Shown here: one piece after another, positions 54,044-63,730 of the stretch
How the letters are laid out: each line of letters begins with the position of its first letter
How positions within the stretch are numbered: the stretch's first letter is position 1
Notes under the pieces: model-generated
Database searches by the model: none
What the model was told of the DNA's origin: nothing
The model's input: the letters and a program-made list of their open reading frames with translations, nothing else
Assembly (NCBI GenBank): GCA_029851415.1
Contig: CM056742.1
Location: 60,641,954-60,705,953, forward strand
DNA length: 64,000 nucleotides
Direction of reading: 5' to 3'
Origin: Eretmocerus hayati
Taxonomy: Eukaryota; Arthropoda; Insecta; Hymenoptera; Aphelinidae
Made by a program: the position numbers and the translations under genes

Positions 54044-54071
<28 letters not shown>
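53628..54071 (+). mobile_element. R1-clade copy 3: 3'-UTR-only insertion with poly(A)
   Basis: A 444-bp copy of only the 3' UTR (GCACTGAAGAGGG... to ACCACCTTAAAA) ending in about 27 A. It is flanked by a perfect 15-bp target duplication AGAGTCAAGGAGGTC (53,613-53,627 and 54,072-54,086). The duplicated bases belong to copy 2, where they precede the RT sequence RPLSMLDNIGK. This is a severely 5'-truncated insertion into an older relative. A long perfect duplication and pure A tail imply it is young. Confidence 0.93.
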
Positions 54072-54074
<3 letters not shown>

Positions 54075-55468
54075 GTCAAGGAGGTCAACGCCCTCTCAGC
54101 ATGCTCGACAATATCGGGAAAATGTACGAGAGGATGGTGCTCAACAGGGTGGAGAAAGCCTACGAAGAAGGCGGTGGGCTATCACCAATGCAGTTCGGGT
54201 TCCGGAAGGGACGGAGCACTGTTCACGCGATCGAGGCGGTCCAAGAACGGGTTCGAGCGTCGGTAGGGCACCCATACCAAGGAAGAGGAGGATTCTGTGC
54301 CATCATTGCGTTGGACATGAAGAACGCATTCAACTGCGCGAGCTGGGAGTGAGTTTATCAATCTCAAGCAGGTAAAGTGCCCCCCTATCTACTAGCCGTC
54401 ACGAGTGACTACCTGCGAAACAGGACCCTCGTGTACGACACCGACGAGGGGCAAGAGATTCGGGTACTGTCCGCCGGAATCGGACAGGGATCGGTGTCCG
54501 GGCCGTTCAACTGGAACACCCAGTACGACAGCTTACTGTCTATCGAACTGCCAGAAGGAGTGATAATAGTGGCTTTCGCGGACGACGCGGGACTCATAGT
54601 ATGGGCTGACAACGAGGAACTCTTGGGTAGACGCGCGAACGAAGCGCTGGCCCGAGTCTACGAGTGTATGATTAGCAGGCTTCTGGAGCTCGCTGTCAAG
54701 AAGTGCGGAGCGATCGTGGTCACAAGGCGTAGGAAGTTCGACTTACCCCGGTTTTACATCAACGGGCAAGAGATTCCACGGAAAACAGAGCTGAAATACC
54801 TCGGTGTATGGCTCGACGACAATTGGTCGTTCAAGAAGCACATCCAGGAAGCCGCCCAGAAGGCGAGCAGGGCCGGTGCGGCGCTCCAGCGGCTCATGCC
54901 GAATATCGGAGGACCCAAGGAAAAGAGGCGCGCACTTCTCAACACCGCCACCACCTCCATCATGCTGTACGGTGTACCCGTATGGGGAAAGAGAGTAGAG
55001 AAGACCATCATCGAGAAGAGTATGGGGCCTGTCCATCGAAGAGCGGCCCTGAGGAGTATCCGTGCCTACCGCACCGTGTCAGGAGATGCGGCTCACATAT
55101 TGGCGAGTACTCCGCCCATCCACTTGCTCGTCGCGGAGCGAGTGAGGATCTGGGACCGTCAGAAAGTGATCGAAGCCGAACGAGTACTCACTCCGACGAT
55201 GAAGGAGATCATCCGCGACAACGAGAAGGAAACCACCCTCGAACAGTGGCAAACTGAGTGGGACTCGCCATTCGCGAATGGCAGATGGACGCACCGGTTG
55301 ATCCGTGACATAGCCAAGTGGGCGAGACGTTCCCACGGAGAGATGGACTACTGGACGACTCAGGCACTGAGCGATCATGGTTGCTTCGGCACCTATCTAA
55401 CCAGGTTCAAGAAGAGGACGACCCCAGCATGTCAATCATGCGGAGACGACTGGGATGACGCCGAATAG
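54072..55468 (+). pseudogene. R1-clade ORF2: reverse transcriptase with C-terminal zinc knuckle
   Basis: A single frame with one in-frame TGA (54,350-54,352) and a frameshift in the zinc knuckle (GAATAGCC for GAGCATGCC in copy 1, near 55,465). RT blocks in order: RPLSMLDNIGKMYERM, FGFRKGRST, ALDMKNAFN (first catalytic Asp), GIGQGSVSGPFNW, VAFADDAGL (the YADD box as FADD) and LKYLGVWLDDNWSF. The C-terminal region has THRLIRDIAKW, DYWTTQALSDHGCF and CQSCGDDWDDAE. These features match the R1/Waldo/TRAS group. The N-terminal RT, endonuclease and ORF1 are absent through 5' truncation. It is inactive but well preserved. Confidence 0.9.
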
Positions 55469-55566
55469 CCCTGTTCAAGTGCAGCGACACCCGGAGAGAG
55501 CGCGTCGAGCTGGATAGATGGCTGGGTGCTCAACTAACACCTGAGAATCTCGTTCCGTACTTGCTC

Positions 55567-55835
55567 TTGGGGGGTCTCCTAGAATACTTGAATGGACATG
55601 AAAGAGTCTCAACTTTCAGAATGCATGATAAGAATCGCACAATAGTAATGATGGAGGCTTGTGATCTATTGGAAGGTGGCAAAAATACACTAAATATTGA
55701 AGTGCCTCGGGAAACATTTTCTTCCTGGAGAGTGTCAAAAACGAACATCAAATACGATCCTAGTCATTTTTATACCAATCCGGAATGTCCCTGAACCCTT
55801 CTAAGAATTTGATAGAACATTCCGAGACGATTTCG
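55567..55835 (+). other. 269-bp unidentified insertion with an open frame
   Basis: Splits the R1-like sequence TTGCTC|CGCAACC; copy 1 (45,361) shows the uninterrupted site. The only repeated flanking bases are TC. Inside, a frame of about 75 codons (LLEYLNGHERVSTFRMHDKN, then TIVMMEACDLLEGGKNTLN, IEVPRETFSSWRVSKTNIKY) runs to a stop at 55,792. Its composition looks protein-coding, but I do not recognise it. It could be a captured exon or part of another element. No inverted ends. Confidence 0.5.
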
Positions 55836-56440
55836 TCCGCAACCAGGAGACATGGGATAGAGTCACCGGATACATCAGGCTGGTGATGACCCGCAAGGAG
55901 GAGAAAGAGAGGGAAGTGAGGCGCCTCGATACCGGCAAACACAGTGAGTCTGTCAATGAAAACAGAAGAGGCCCAAAGATTCCAGAAGGAATATGATGCA
56001 TTGAAGAGGGAAGAAAGGAGAAAGAAGAGAGAAGGAAGAAGAAAGAGAGGGAACAATGAAGAATGAAGATAGAAGATGCCGACAAGTTGCCGAAGAGAGG
56101 AGGTGAAGGAGAGGAACGCTCGCAATCGAGCGCGAGATATGCCGCTCATCCTGAAGTAATGCTCACGCGGTTCCGGGCTCAGATGGTGAATGCAGTTGGA
56201 TCTCCTTCTTGATTGCCCGATGCTCTAGGTATCGGATATCAAGAGGAGAGGGATATTACACGGTCGGGCCCACCTCTCTGTGGGCCCCACCCGAACCCGT
56301 GTCCCGCCTGGTATGGCCTGCGTGTGCTATGCGTAGTCCGCGTAAACTGAACCAGTCCGGTGTCTGGGGACGGATCCGGAGGATCTTGAGGCAGATTTTG
56401 CCCTCTAAGCACCTTGAAAAAAGAAAAGAGAGAGAGAGAG

Positions 56441-56906
56441 AACAGAAGAGATCCAAATGGTCCCAGGAGAAACATGATGCACTGGAGAGGGAAGAAAGAA
56501 GAGAGAAGATCGAAGATCGAAGATCGAAGATTGAAGAAAGAAGAGAGAAGAAAGGAAAGAAGAATGAAGAGATGGAAGAAGATCGAAGAAAGAGAAACAA
56601 CACCCGCGAGTCGTGAGAAGAGAGACGCTCGATCCTGAGCGCGAGACGCCGCCGGCCCTGAAGTAATGCTCACGCGGTGCCGGGGCCGGATTGGTAAGTT
56701 GGTGGATCTCTTCCTTGACCAATGGCCGACGCCAACGGAGAAGGAAGAGAGGGTTTACCCGGTTTGGATGGCTGTATCGATGCGGATTCCAGCCCGGGAC
56801 TGTTAGGGAGGTGCTGGCCAGCCGTGTTTGGCTGACCGGTGCCTCTCCTTCGTACGTCTCAGCGTATTTGCCCTACAACTTCCTTAAAAAAAGAGAGAGA
56901 GAGAGA
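56441..56906 (+). mobile_element. R1-clade copy 4: 3'-UTR fragment, diverged
   Basis: Starts inside a GA tract at AACAGAAGAGATCC, which aligns with AACAGAAGAGGCCC in copy 2. It carries related blocks (CTGAGCGCGAGACG, CTGAAGTAATGCTCACGCGG) and ends ACTTCCTTAAAAAAA followed by (GA)6-7. Its middle (56,680-56,880) differs from the other copies, so it belongs to a sister subfamily. A GAAGATCGAAGA-type tandem repeat lies at 56,506-56,590. Confidence 0.8.
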
Positions 56907-57293
56907 CGTCGTCATGAGCAGGACACGCAGAGTCGAAATACGGGAGTATCAGAGATAGATAGATACATGTCCTTTCATTCGTCCGCAGACAAAAGATCAA
57001 ATTACATATGATTACATATGCCCGTTGAAAATATAATATCGTGTATAGAAAATAATGTATATATACTCATAATGATAATAGTTTCAGTGAAATACTGTTT
57101 TGGTCAAGGACACTTAGTATCACAATTTGTGACTAGTCAGAGAAAAATTACTCATCATTCTAAGTAAAAAAATTTTATAGTAAGAGAGGGATATGGGCTC
57201 ACAGTCATATCACAGCTGTATTTCATCAGTCGGGTGACAGAAGGACACATATAGAAAAAAAATAAATATTGATAAAAAGTAGAGCCTAACCCA
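56907..57293. other. Stretch up to the LINE fragment
   Basis: AT-rich. The last 50-60 bp read on the minus strand as an A/T-rich LINE 3' end. No other feature. Confidence 0.5.
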
Positions 57294-57710
57294 TCACAGA
57301 TTAAAATAGTGCTTCTTCTCCACATTAATCCTCTGAGAAGACTGTGTCAATAAAAAATCTTCCAAGGCCTCTTTAAGTAACGATGTTTCCCTCAGCTGCC
57401 GAGAGCCCGCAGGGAGAAAGTTCCACAAATGAGCACATTGAACTTGGAATGATCTTCTTCCATACTCAAGTCTCATGTTGGAGACTTTGAGTACTCGCTC
57501 TTCTAGATCAACACGTGCGTGGCGTTCGGATTGGTACCTGGTAAACATCGCAGCTAGGTAGCCAGGTTCTTCAAGATGCATGATCTTATGCATTAAGAGT
57601 GCTGCGAAGTACATTCTCCGCGAAGAGCTCGCCGCACGTCCATCCTCGTAGCTCAGTACAGTACACGGAGATCTCAAATATGTCCAAACTCTCACCATGC
57701 AGCATTCCAC
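57294..57710 (-). CDS. LINE C-terminal fragment (Jockey/CR1-like)
   Basis: 138 codons. RMYFAALLMHKIMHLEEPGYL is followed by an Arg-rich stretch and then SFQVQCAHLWNFLPAGSRQL and KEALEDFLL. This arrangement (lhK...YL...R..., then lWN.LP...r..., then F...l) is the conserved end of ORF2 in many CR1/Jockey LINEs. It lacks RT motifs. It ends at YFNL near 57,294. It shares no close identity with the LINE at 10.7 kb, so it is another family. The plus-strand frame starting at 57,697 is unrelated. Confidence 0.7.
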   Translation of the reverse strand: MECCMVRVWTYLRSPCTVLSYEDGRAASSSRRMYFAALLMHKIMHLEEPGYLAAMFTRYQSERHARVDLEERVLKVSNMRLEYGRRSFQVQCAHLWNFLPAGSRQLRETSLLKEALEDFLLTQSSQRINVEKKHYFNL

Positions 57711-58061
57711 GGCATTAGACGGGGCCTCATTGAGTGAATTGAACTCGATCGCGTATCGGGGATTGATTCATTCGAAATCATGTAGTCGATTGACCATCAG
57801 CCACGTTAGACACTACAGCTTTGGGAATGGTTTTTCGTTAGTTCCCGTCAATCAATACAGTCTCCGGAGTTCTATATATCATACAAACTTCAGTTATACA
57901 GTCTTCCGACATATCTAACTGGAACTCTCGTCATACAGTATTGCAATGCAACTAATTAGGTCCCAACCAGCAATAGTTCTTATACTAAGTCGTTGACTGA
58001 TTGCTTCGGGATCACGTAGTCGACTCACCGTTACGCAGTGTCAGACAATGTGGCCTCGAGA
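57711..58061. other. Stretch flanking foldback element B
   Basis: Contains CTCTC(A/G)(C/T)CATGCAGCATT-like words (57,690, 57,925) that recur at 60,200 in direct orientation. No gene was recognised. Confidence 0.45.
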
Positions 58062-60130
58062 CACGGTGGTCGGGAAGAGGAGGAATATAAGATCAAAAAT
58101 GATAACCAAATCTGCGCACTCAGTCATTTCCTACTACTCCGTACGAGTACAATCCCGTTGGGGTCAGACCCGGAGCTGCTCGGTATTTGAAAGCGACCAA
58201 AAATGGTATCGTTAATTAATAACCCGCGAATCGTTTTTTGCCGATTCGCACATGCGGTGGGTCCTCTTCAAATTCGGCATAACTTCTACATTCGTCCGAA
58301 TTCCTTCATGCAGCTTGGCTCATTCACAAGTATATCACAAAATCTACTAAATAAGATAGAGGAGGTTTGATTGTTTCCACTTCAAACCCAATGCGAGTGG
58401 GAACAGCGTCACTATTAAAAATTACAAGCAAATCGGTATATATTTCCACCTATACGTATCTGGATGATGTCCGACTCACAGATTCCCCCTCGGATTCCCC
58501 AGTTTTCAGAGTTCCTCAGCTCAGATTGGCTCATTTAGAAGCTAGCTCAGAAATTTGTGGAATCAAGAATTGATCGCCTTATGTTCTCAATAGGAATCCA
58601 AATACTGCCGAGAGCAGTGATATAATTATAACATACTGATAAGGCAGGGCTTATCCTGGGGACACATGGGACACTCACACACACATAAGGATGCGCAATG
58701 ATAGTTCATAGAAAAAATCTTGAGTTCAATGATTCTCCTTTATTGGAGAGAGCAGAGGACCGCACATGTTCACTTAAGTAACTTCATGATTAACTACTAT
58801 TCGAAAATAGACGTAAACGTATGTGAGTTCGGGTGCGCGAGTGGCACGTCGTCGCGCGCGCGAGAAACGGCGTGTCTTGGTTCCGAAGTCTGATGATCCT
58901 TTTGCAATGCCCGACGGGGCCTTATATACCCTCGTTGGTTCGCAAGTTTGCGAACCAGAGGAGGTTGTCAGTTAGATAATAATAATTACGGTCATAATCG
59001 CGGATACTTTTATACGTGCGCATGTTTGCTAACCTGCCGAGAGCACGTTCGTCATATTCCTCTGATGATGCGTTTTTACGATCCTAATTCAGACTTATTT
59101 TGAAATCGGACTTTTCAATTTATTACTAAGTATACGAGTTCGCATCTTTGCGAACTATTCACAACCCTTGCGTGCGCGATGAATAAGATAATTTATACTC
59201 CGTTGTAATCTGTTCACACCGCATTTGTGTTTTTACAAACTCAAATATGTAATAAAAATATTTCGGTCCTTTCGTCACGAATGCTCCTAATCTTCTATAA
59301 TTACGTACAATCGACTTAAGTTAGCGATTCTGCAGACTTGCTCTTTCTACGATTTGACTTGTGAAACATCTGGTCCCTTTGTTGTGGGGGGGAGGGAATA
59401 TTGCCCCCCGCGCATACCAGGCTTCCCAGATGTCGCGAGCTTCGGCTCCTTATTTTTAAGATTAAAAATCATTTTGCCGATGCGCGCGCCGAAAAAGGAA
59501 AAAAAGTGTGCATTTGATCGAACGACGTTGATGATTTTAGTTTTCTTAATTTTTGGCACACGTCAATACACACAAATGGGTATTTATGTCGACGCACGTA
59601 CGGAAGGCATTCGGGTCCCTTGTCACTATAAGCAACGTTTTTTTTTGATTTTATGAATTCTCGAGGCATCTTTCAAATAAACCAAGCTAAGTCGAAGAAC
59701 TCCAAAAACCGAGGAATTCATGAGCCAGACGCTTCCCAGACGCATATTACCGAAATACCTATTTTGCTTGTAATTTTCAATAGTGACACTATTCCCACTC
59801 GCATTCGGTTTGTAGAAGAAATAATCAAACCTCCTCCATCTTATTCGGTAGATTTTGTGATAAACTTCTAAATCAGCCGAGCTGCATGAGAAAATTGAAA
59901 GAAAAGTTATGCCGAATTTGAAGAGAACGTACCGCGTCTTCAAATCGTCAAAAAACGATTCGCGGGTTATAAATTAACAATGCCATTTTTGGTCGCATTT
60001 CAAAAACCGAGCAGCTCCGAGTCTGATCCCAACGAGATTGTAATCGTACGAAATAGTAAAAAATGACTACGTGCGCAGATTTGGTTACCATTTTTGATCT
60101 TATATTCCCCCTCTTCCCGACCACCGTGGA
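58062..60130. repeat. Foldback element B, same family as 23.4 kb
   Basis: Arms of about 470-500 bp (58,062-58,560 and about 59,650-60,130) are inverted copies. Landmarks are CCACCGTGG/ACACGGTGG tips, AGACCCGGAGCTGCTCGG, AACCCGCGAATCGTTTTTTG and GAGGAGGTTTGATTGTTTC. They also match both arms of the 23,417-24,414 element. Here the loop is about 1.1 kb instead of 165 bp and holds an LTR-like segment. Confidence 0.85.
58640..59360 (-). mobile_element. Candidate LTR inside foldback B (edges uncertain)
   Basis: On the minus strand TATATAAGG (about 58,928) is followed 184 bp later by AATAAAGG (about 58,744), with a CG-rich stretch between them (GCGCGCGCGA at 58,855). This is the promoter-to-polyadenylation layout of an LTR, as at 18.5 kb. 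TTCGCAA(G/A)(T/C)TTGCGAAC palindromic words occur near 58,945. Exact ends and target duplication were not found. Confidence 0.4.
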
Positions 60131-62394
60131 GAGTGAGCTTTTCGCACGTCCAAACCCGTCTGGCTCAGTCCAGTACATCAAGGTTTCAAATATGGCTAAA
60201 CTCTCATCATACAGTATTCCGCTGCATCAGACGATGCCTAATTGTCCTATGTCCTCAACGAACAGATAAAACTATTGCAATCTGCATTCAATTTAAAACT
60301 TGAATACAAACAATGATAGAAAAATGAACTTTCATGGAACTTGTCGGCATTCAACCTTTGTGTAGATAATTTCCAAGCGCCAAGCTTCAAGATACTTCAT
60401 TTCCCAACTGATGTTTGAATTCAAGTTCTAATCTAGCTTGATGAACTTTGTCATAGTTCCAACTACTTGTTAAAAGAGTAGTGTACCCTAATCTTCAGCC
60501 AGTGATTCAGTTGGAATCTGATCCTGTTTTGCTGATATCTGATTACTATGAGAGCATCAAAAAAGATGGCCCTCCAATTATGGTTTTCATCATCACTCCA
60601 CAGATGAACTGGATTAGTGGCAAGAGATTCAGGTGCAGTATCTTCTCAACAAGTAGTTGAAACCGTCATGAATTGCATTGAATTGCAAACTTAGATAAAT
60701 ACAATGGTTGAAGATAAAATTGTCATGAAGCTTGTCGTTATCCAATGTTGACGTACAGAACTCCCAAGCTTCAAGATAGTTTATTTTCCAACCAATGTTT
60801 GCATTCAAGGTCTAAACTGAAGTGAGCTTATAATAGTTTCAACTGCTTGTTGATAAAAGGATGCATCTCAATCCCTGACCATTTATTCAGTTTATCTGGG
60901 GAGTGATGAGAAACATCATCACTCGAGGTCCACCTTTCTTATGCTCAAAAAGTGGGATGTGAGCGAGGCAAATCCAGGTTGTAATTGAGTCGCCGGTTCA
61001 AGATTTGGGTGCACAGTTATCTTGATGAGTAAATGGCAGAATTGAGAACTCACTCAATTCAGAATATCCCTCATTCTCTACGTTATCCTCTTTGCTGAGG
61101 CATTCATTAGCCCAAGATCTTGCTGCCTGGTTACGCTCGCTTGATGATTTTCATGCTACTTCGGTTGCATTCCCAGGAGTGCTAGATGTCGAGGAATGGA
61201 TTACACCTTCTTACTCTACGGGGAATTTCCTATCAATTTGCAAGTTTAATCTCCTCTAATCCGTCCAGGGATATTGAAACAATCACAAAGCTACTCATGT
61301 CAGTCGAGTGCTTACTCATGCTAGTGAAGTACCTAGAGTTTAATGGCGTCCTCACATTCTCTGCTCGCATTTTGAGGGAGTATCAGCTAGGATTCCCTTC
61401 AAAAAAACTCGTCATCTGGGCTTCAAGACCAGAACACCTCGTGCGCGGCCTTTTACCATGTCTCATCATCCTATTTATTACGACCTGAGCTGAGGGCTCG
61501 GGCTAACAGATAAATTATTTGTTCACTGGAAACAGCATCAAGGGCGGACTGCCCAGTGGCACCTACCTATTCTTTATTATCCAGTTGGGTCGTCCTCTGG
61601 TGCAGATATGTGATGATATATATATATATATATACATATATGAATCTATATATGTATTTGTAAACTTCTTGTTGATTTTCTTTGGATATTTCATATCAAT
61701 GTCCTTTTTTTGGAAGGATGTTGAATTTATTGATTCCAAAAGAGCTGAGTTACAGCCTCTGGATGAATGAATGAATGAATGAAATCAATTTGAATCTAAG
61801 AAGTTTTGGAATGAACGATCTAATTATTTCTGGCTTTCTGGAAAAGGATGAGATAAAGTTTTTCGAAGGGAGTTTAGATTCATTTAGATCAAAACATAAA
61901 ATCTTGAACAAAATGGAAGTGATATCTAAGTACAATTTGGATGAGACTTAATCTAAGCGCACTTACAAGTCTACTTGAAGAGATGATGATTCCTCAAGGC
62001 GAGAACGTATAAGCAGGGCGAATTCGTAGCTGGCCCTTATGCAGCTGAGACGGATAACGTTAGCCGACTTTTCAACGGGAACAAATCAAGCTTATGGTAA
62101 GCTAGTCGGACGAATGCTGGGGCGTATATACTGCTGGCTCTTAACAGCTGGGTCTTGGGACGCCGGCCTTTTCCTTCGGCGAGATCGAGTCGCACGTGCG
62201 GTCGCTATCGGACAAACTTTGAGTGCTTTTCTAAGGCACTTGGAATGAATGGCGAAATAGACTCAAAACCTCTCGAGCGGAATGAATGAGGCTTCAAACT
62301 TGAAAGACTGATCGATGATTTGAAGAAGCACTCGGTTTTTATAAGCTCGGCCCGCTCGAGTTGATTGTGGAATTGTTCTACTTAGGAGGTGTTT
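60131..62394. other. 2.3-kb stretch: segmental duplication, AT repeat, no gene
   Basis: Blocks at about 60,300-60,520 and 60,690-60,900 are diverged direct duplicates (AATGATAGAAAAATGAACTT / AATGGTTGAAGATAAAATTG; CCAAGCTTCAAGATA in both). 61,616-61,655 is an AT/TATA microsatellite. 61,763-61,782 is (GAAT)n. The 100-codon frame at 61,186-61,488 has no recognised motif. Confidence 0.55.
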
Positions 62395-62456
62395 GCAGCA
62401 TGTGTAACAGGAGTTACAGATGTCAGGAGTTACAGATTTAACAGGAGTTACACATT
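62395..62456 (+). repeat. Short CAGGAGTTACA tandem repeat
   Basis: Three copies of AACAGGAGTTACA or TCAGGAGTTACAG in about 60 bp. Confidence 0.7.
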
Positions 62457-62916
62457 AATGGATTTCGTCCGACTTGCTCGTACAAGAATGTTGGTCTCAG
62501 CATTGTTTCGCAATATCGAAAAGTCAGCTAATATATTAAATCGGGAATCCTGAGGCATCCCATGAAGCGGGATGCCACATATTTGAAAATTCCACTCATC
62601 AATACATACGCATATCACATACACCACTCACATCCAACATCAAAAATACGTTCAATAGCATTTCGAGCGCTCAAGAGCATATCAGTGTCGGAATCGAAGG
62701 AAAAGAAAGAAGGGGAAAAATACCATCACCATAGTTCCATGTTCCTAAATCCTTTAGATCAAAAGCTCACGTTGACTATATGTTCTCGAGATCGACCTAA
62801 TGGGGAGATGGAATTTCTTTGTTCAATGACTATCACTAAGAATCGATGAACCCTCGCTCTAACCTTGGATCAAGAATCCACCTGCGGTATTTCTTCGCAG
62901 AATATGCCACTTTTCA

Positions 62917-62968
62917 GGAGATTTGATTTGACAGTCTCTGTGCATAGAAACTGTCGAATCAAATCTCC
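62917..62968. other. 19-bp-stem hairpin
   Basis: GGAGATTTGATTTGACAGT (62,917-62,935) is complementary to ACTGTCGAATCAAATCTCC (62,950-62,968) apart from one G-T-type mismatch, with a 14-base loop. It is precursor-hairpin sized, but nothing indicates transcription. No other feature lies in 62,457-63,150. Confidence 0.6.
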
Positions 62969-63153
62969 CATGATTACATGTAAACCAGCGAAAATCACTG
63001 GGGAGAGGGGACTATAGTCTTCCATTGAAGCACCGTCCCAAAAACGTCAGTGTCTGTCGGGACTTCAACGTGCAAAGTTGTCCAAAAACTCAACACTCGG
63101 CGTGTTGAATATGAGATTTGGAATCTTTCCGGATCATTCACAAACTGATTCGT

Positions 63154-63252
63154 AATCGACGATATTCAAAGTCTTCAAAGAGAGCGTTACGCATCTGCAA
63201 ATTATCGACGATATTCTACGTCTTCAAAAGGAGCGTTACGCATCTGCGAATT
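63154..63252 (+). repeat. Tandem duplication, ~49-bp unit x2
   Basis: ATCGACGATATTC...GTCTTCAAA...GAGCGTTACGCATCTGC occurs twice in succession with a few substitutions. Confidence 0.8.
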
Positions 63253-63437
63253 CGAGGACCGACTCCGGCAACACAGAACGTCCACGAAACCATCAATATA
63301 CGTTGGAGTCACACCAGAAACTTGTCGGAGTTATAAGAACAACAGGACTGACTTTATATGTAGAGATTAATGATGAATGTTCCCGGAACAGTCCAAAGTT
63401 CTCGAAAGCTACGTTACGTATGTTTTATACATTATAT

Positions 63438-63730
63438 TCGACGGCTCCTACGAAGAGTAACACGTAGCCGCTTATCAACGACGAAGAGTAACACATTTTC
63501 TTATCAACGACGAAGACTAACACATTCTCTTATCAACGACGAAGACTAACATATTTTCTTATCAACGACGAAGACTAACACATTTCCTTATCAACGATGA
63601 AGACTGACACATTTTCTTATGAACGACGGAGAGTAACACTCTTGTAAGAATGACGAAGCGGGTTGCCTGTCCTGCAGGGGTCGAATACAAGTATTGAAGT
63701 TGAATGAATAGATGAATGAACGGATGCGTA
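63438..63730 (-). repeat. Right inner inverted module: ~30-bp tandem units plus linker
   Basis: Reverse complement of 771-1,010. It starts TCGACGGCTCCTACGAAG, then has about seven units of TCTTATCAACGACGAAGA...TAACACAT type, then GAATGACGAAGCGGGTTGCC and GTCCTGCAGGGGTCGAATAC. It has more units than the left copy, with substitutions between units. Confidence 0.9.

Larger units (their letters stand above)
54072..56440 (+). mobile_element. R1-clade retrotransposon copy 2, longest copy
   Basis: Begins inside RT, directly after the (GA)n tract and the copy-3 insertion. It runs through RT and the C-terminal domain, is broken by a 269-bp insertion at 55,567, and resumes at 55,836. It continues through a 3' UTR to CACCTTGAAAAAAGAAAA, followed by another (GA)n tract. 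(GA)n therefore lies on both sides of the copy. Confidence 0.88.

Noticed and set aside
54350..54377. A tiny intron (GTGAGT...GCAG) removing the stop in the R1-like RT
   Set aside because: About 23 bp is too short for a spliceosomal intron; a stop from mutation in a dead copy is simpler.
61186..61488. 100-codon gene
   Set aside because: No recognisable motif or context; length is compatible with chance.
62917..62968. microRNA precursor
   Set aside because: A 19-bp stem alone is not evidence of processing, and palindromes are common throughout the window.
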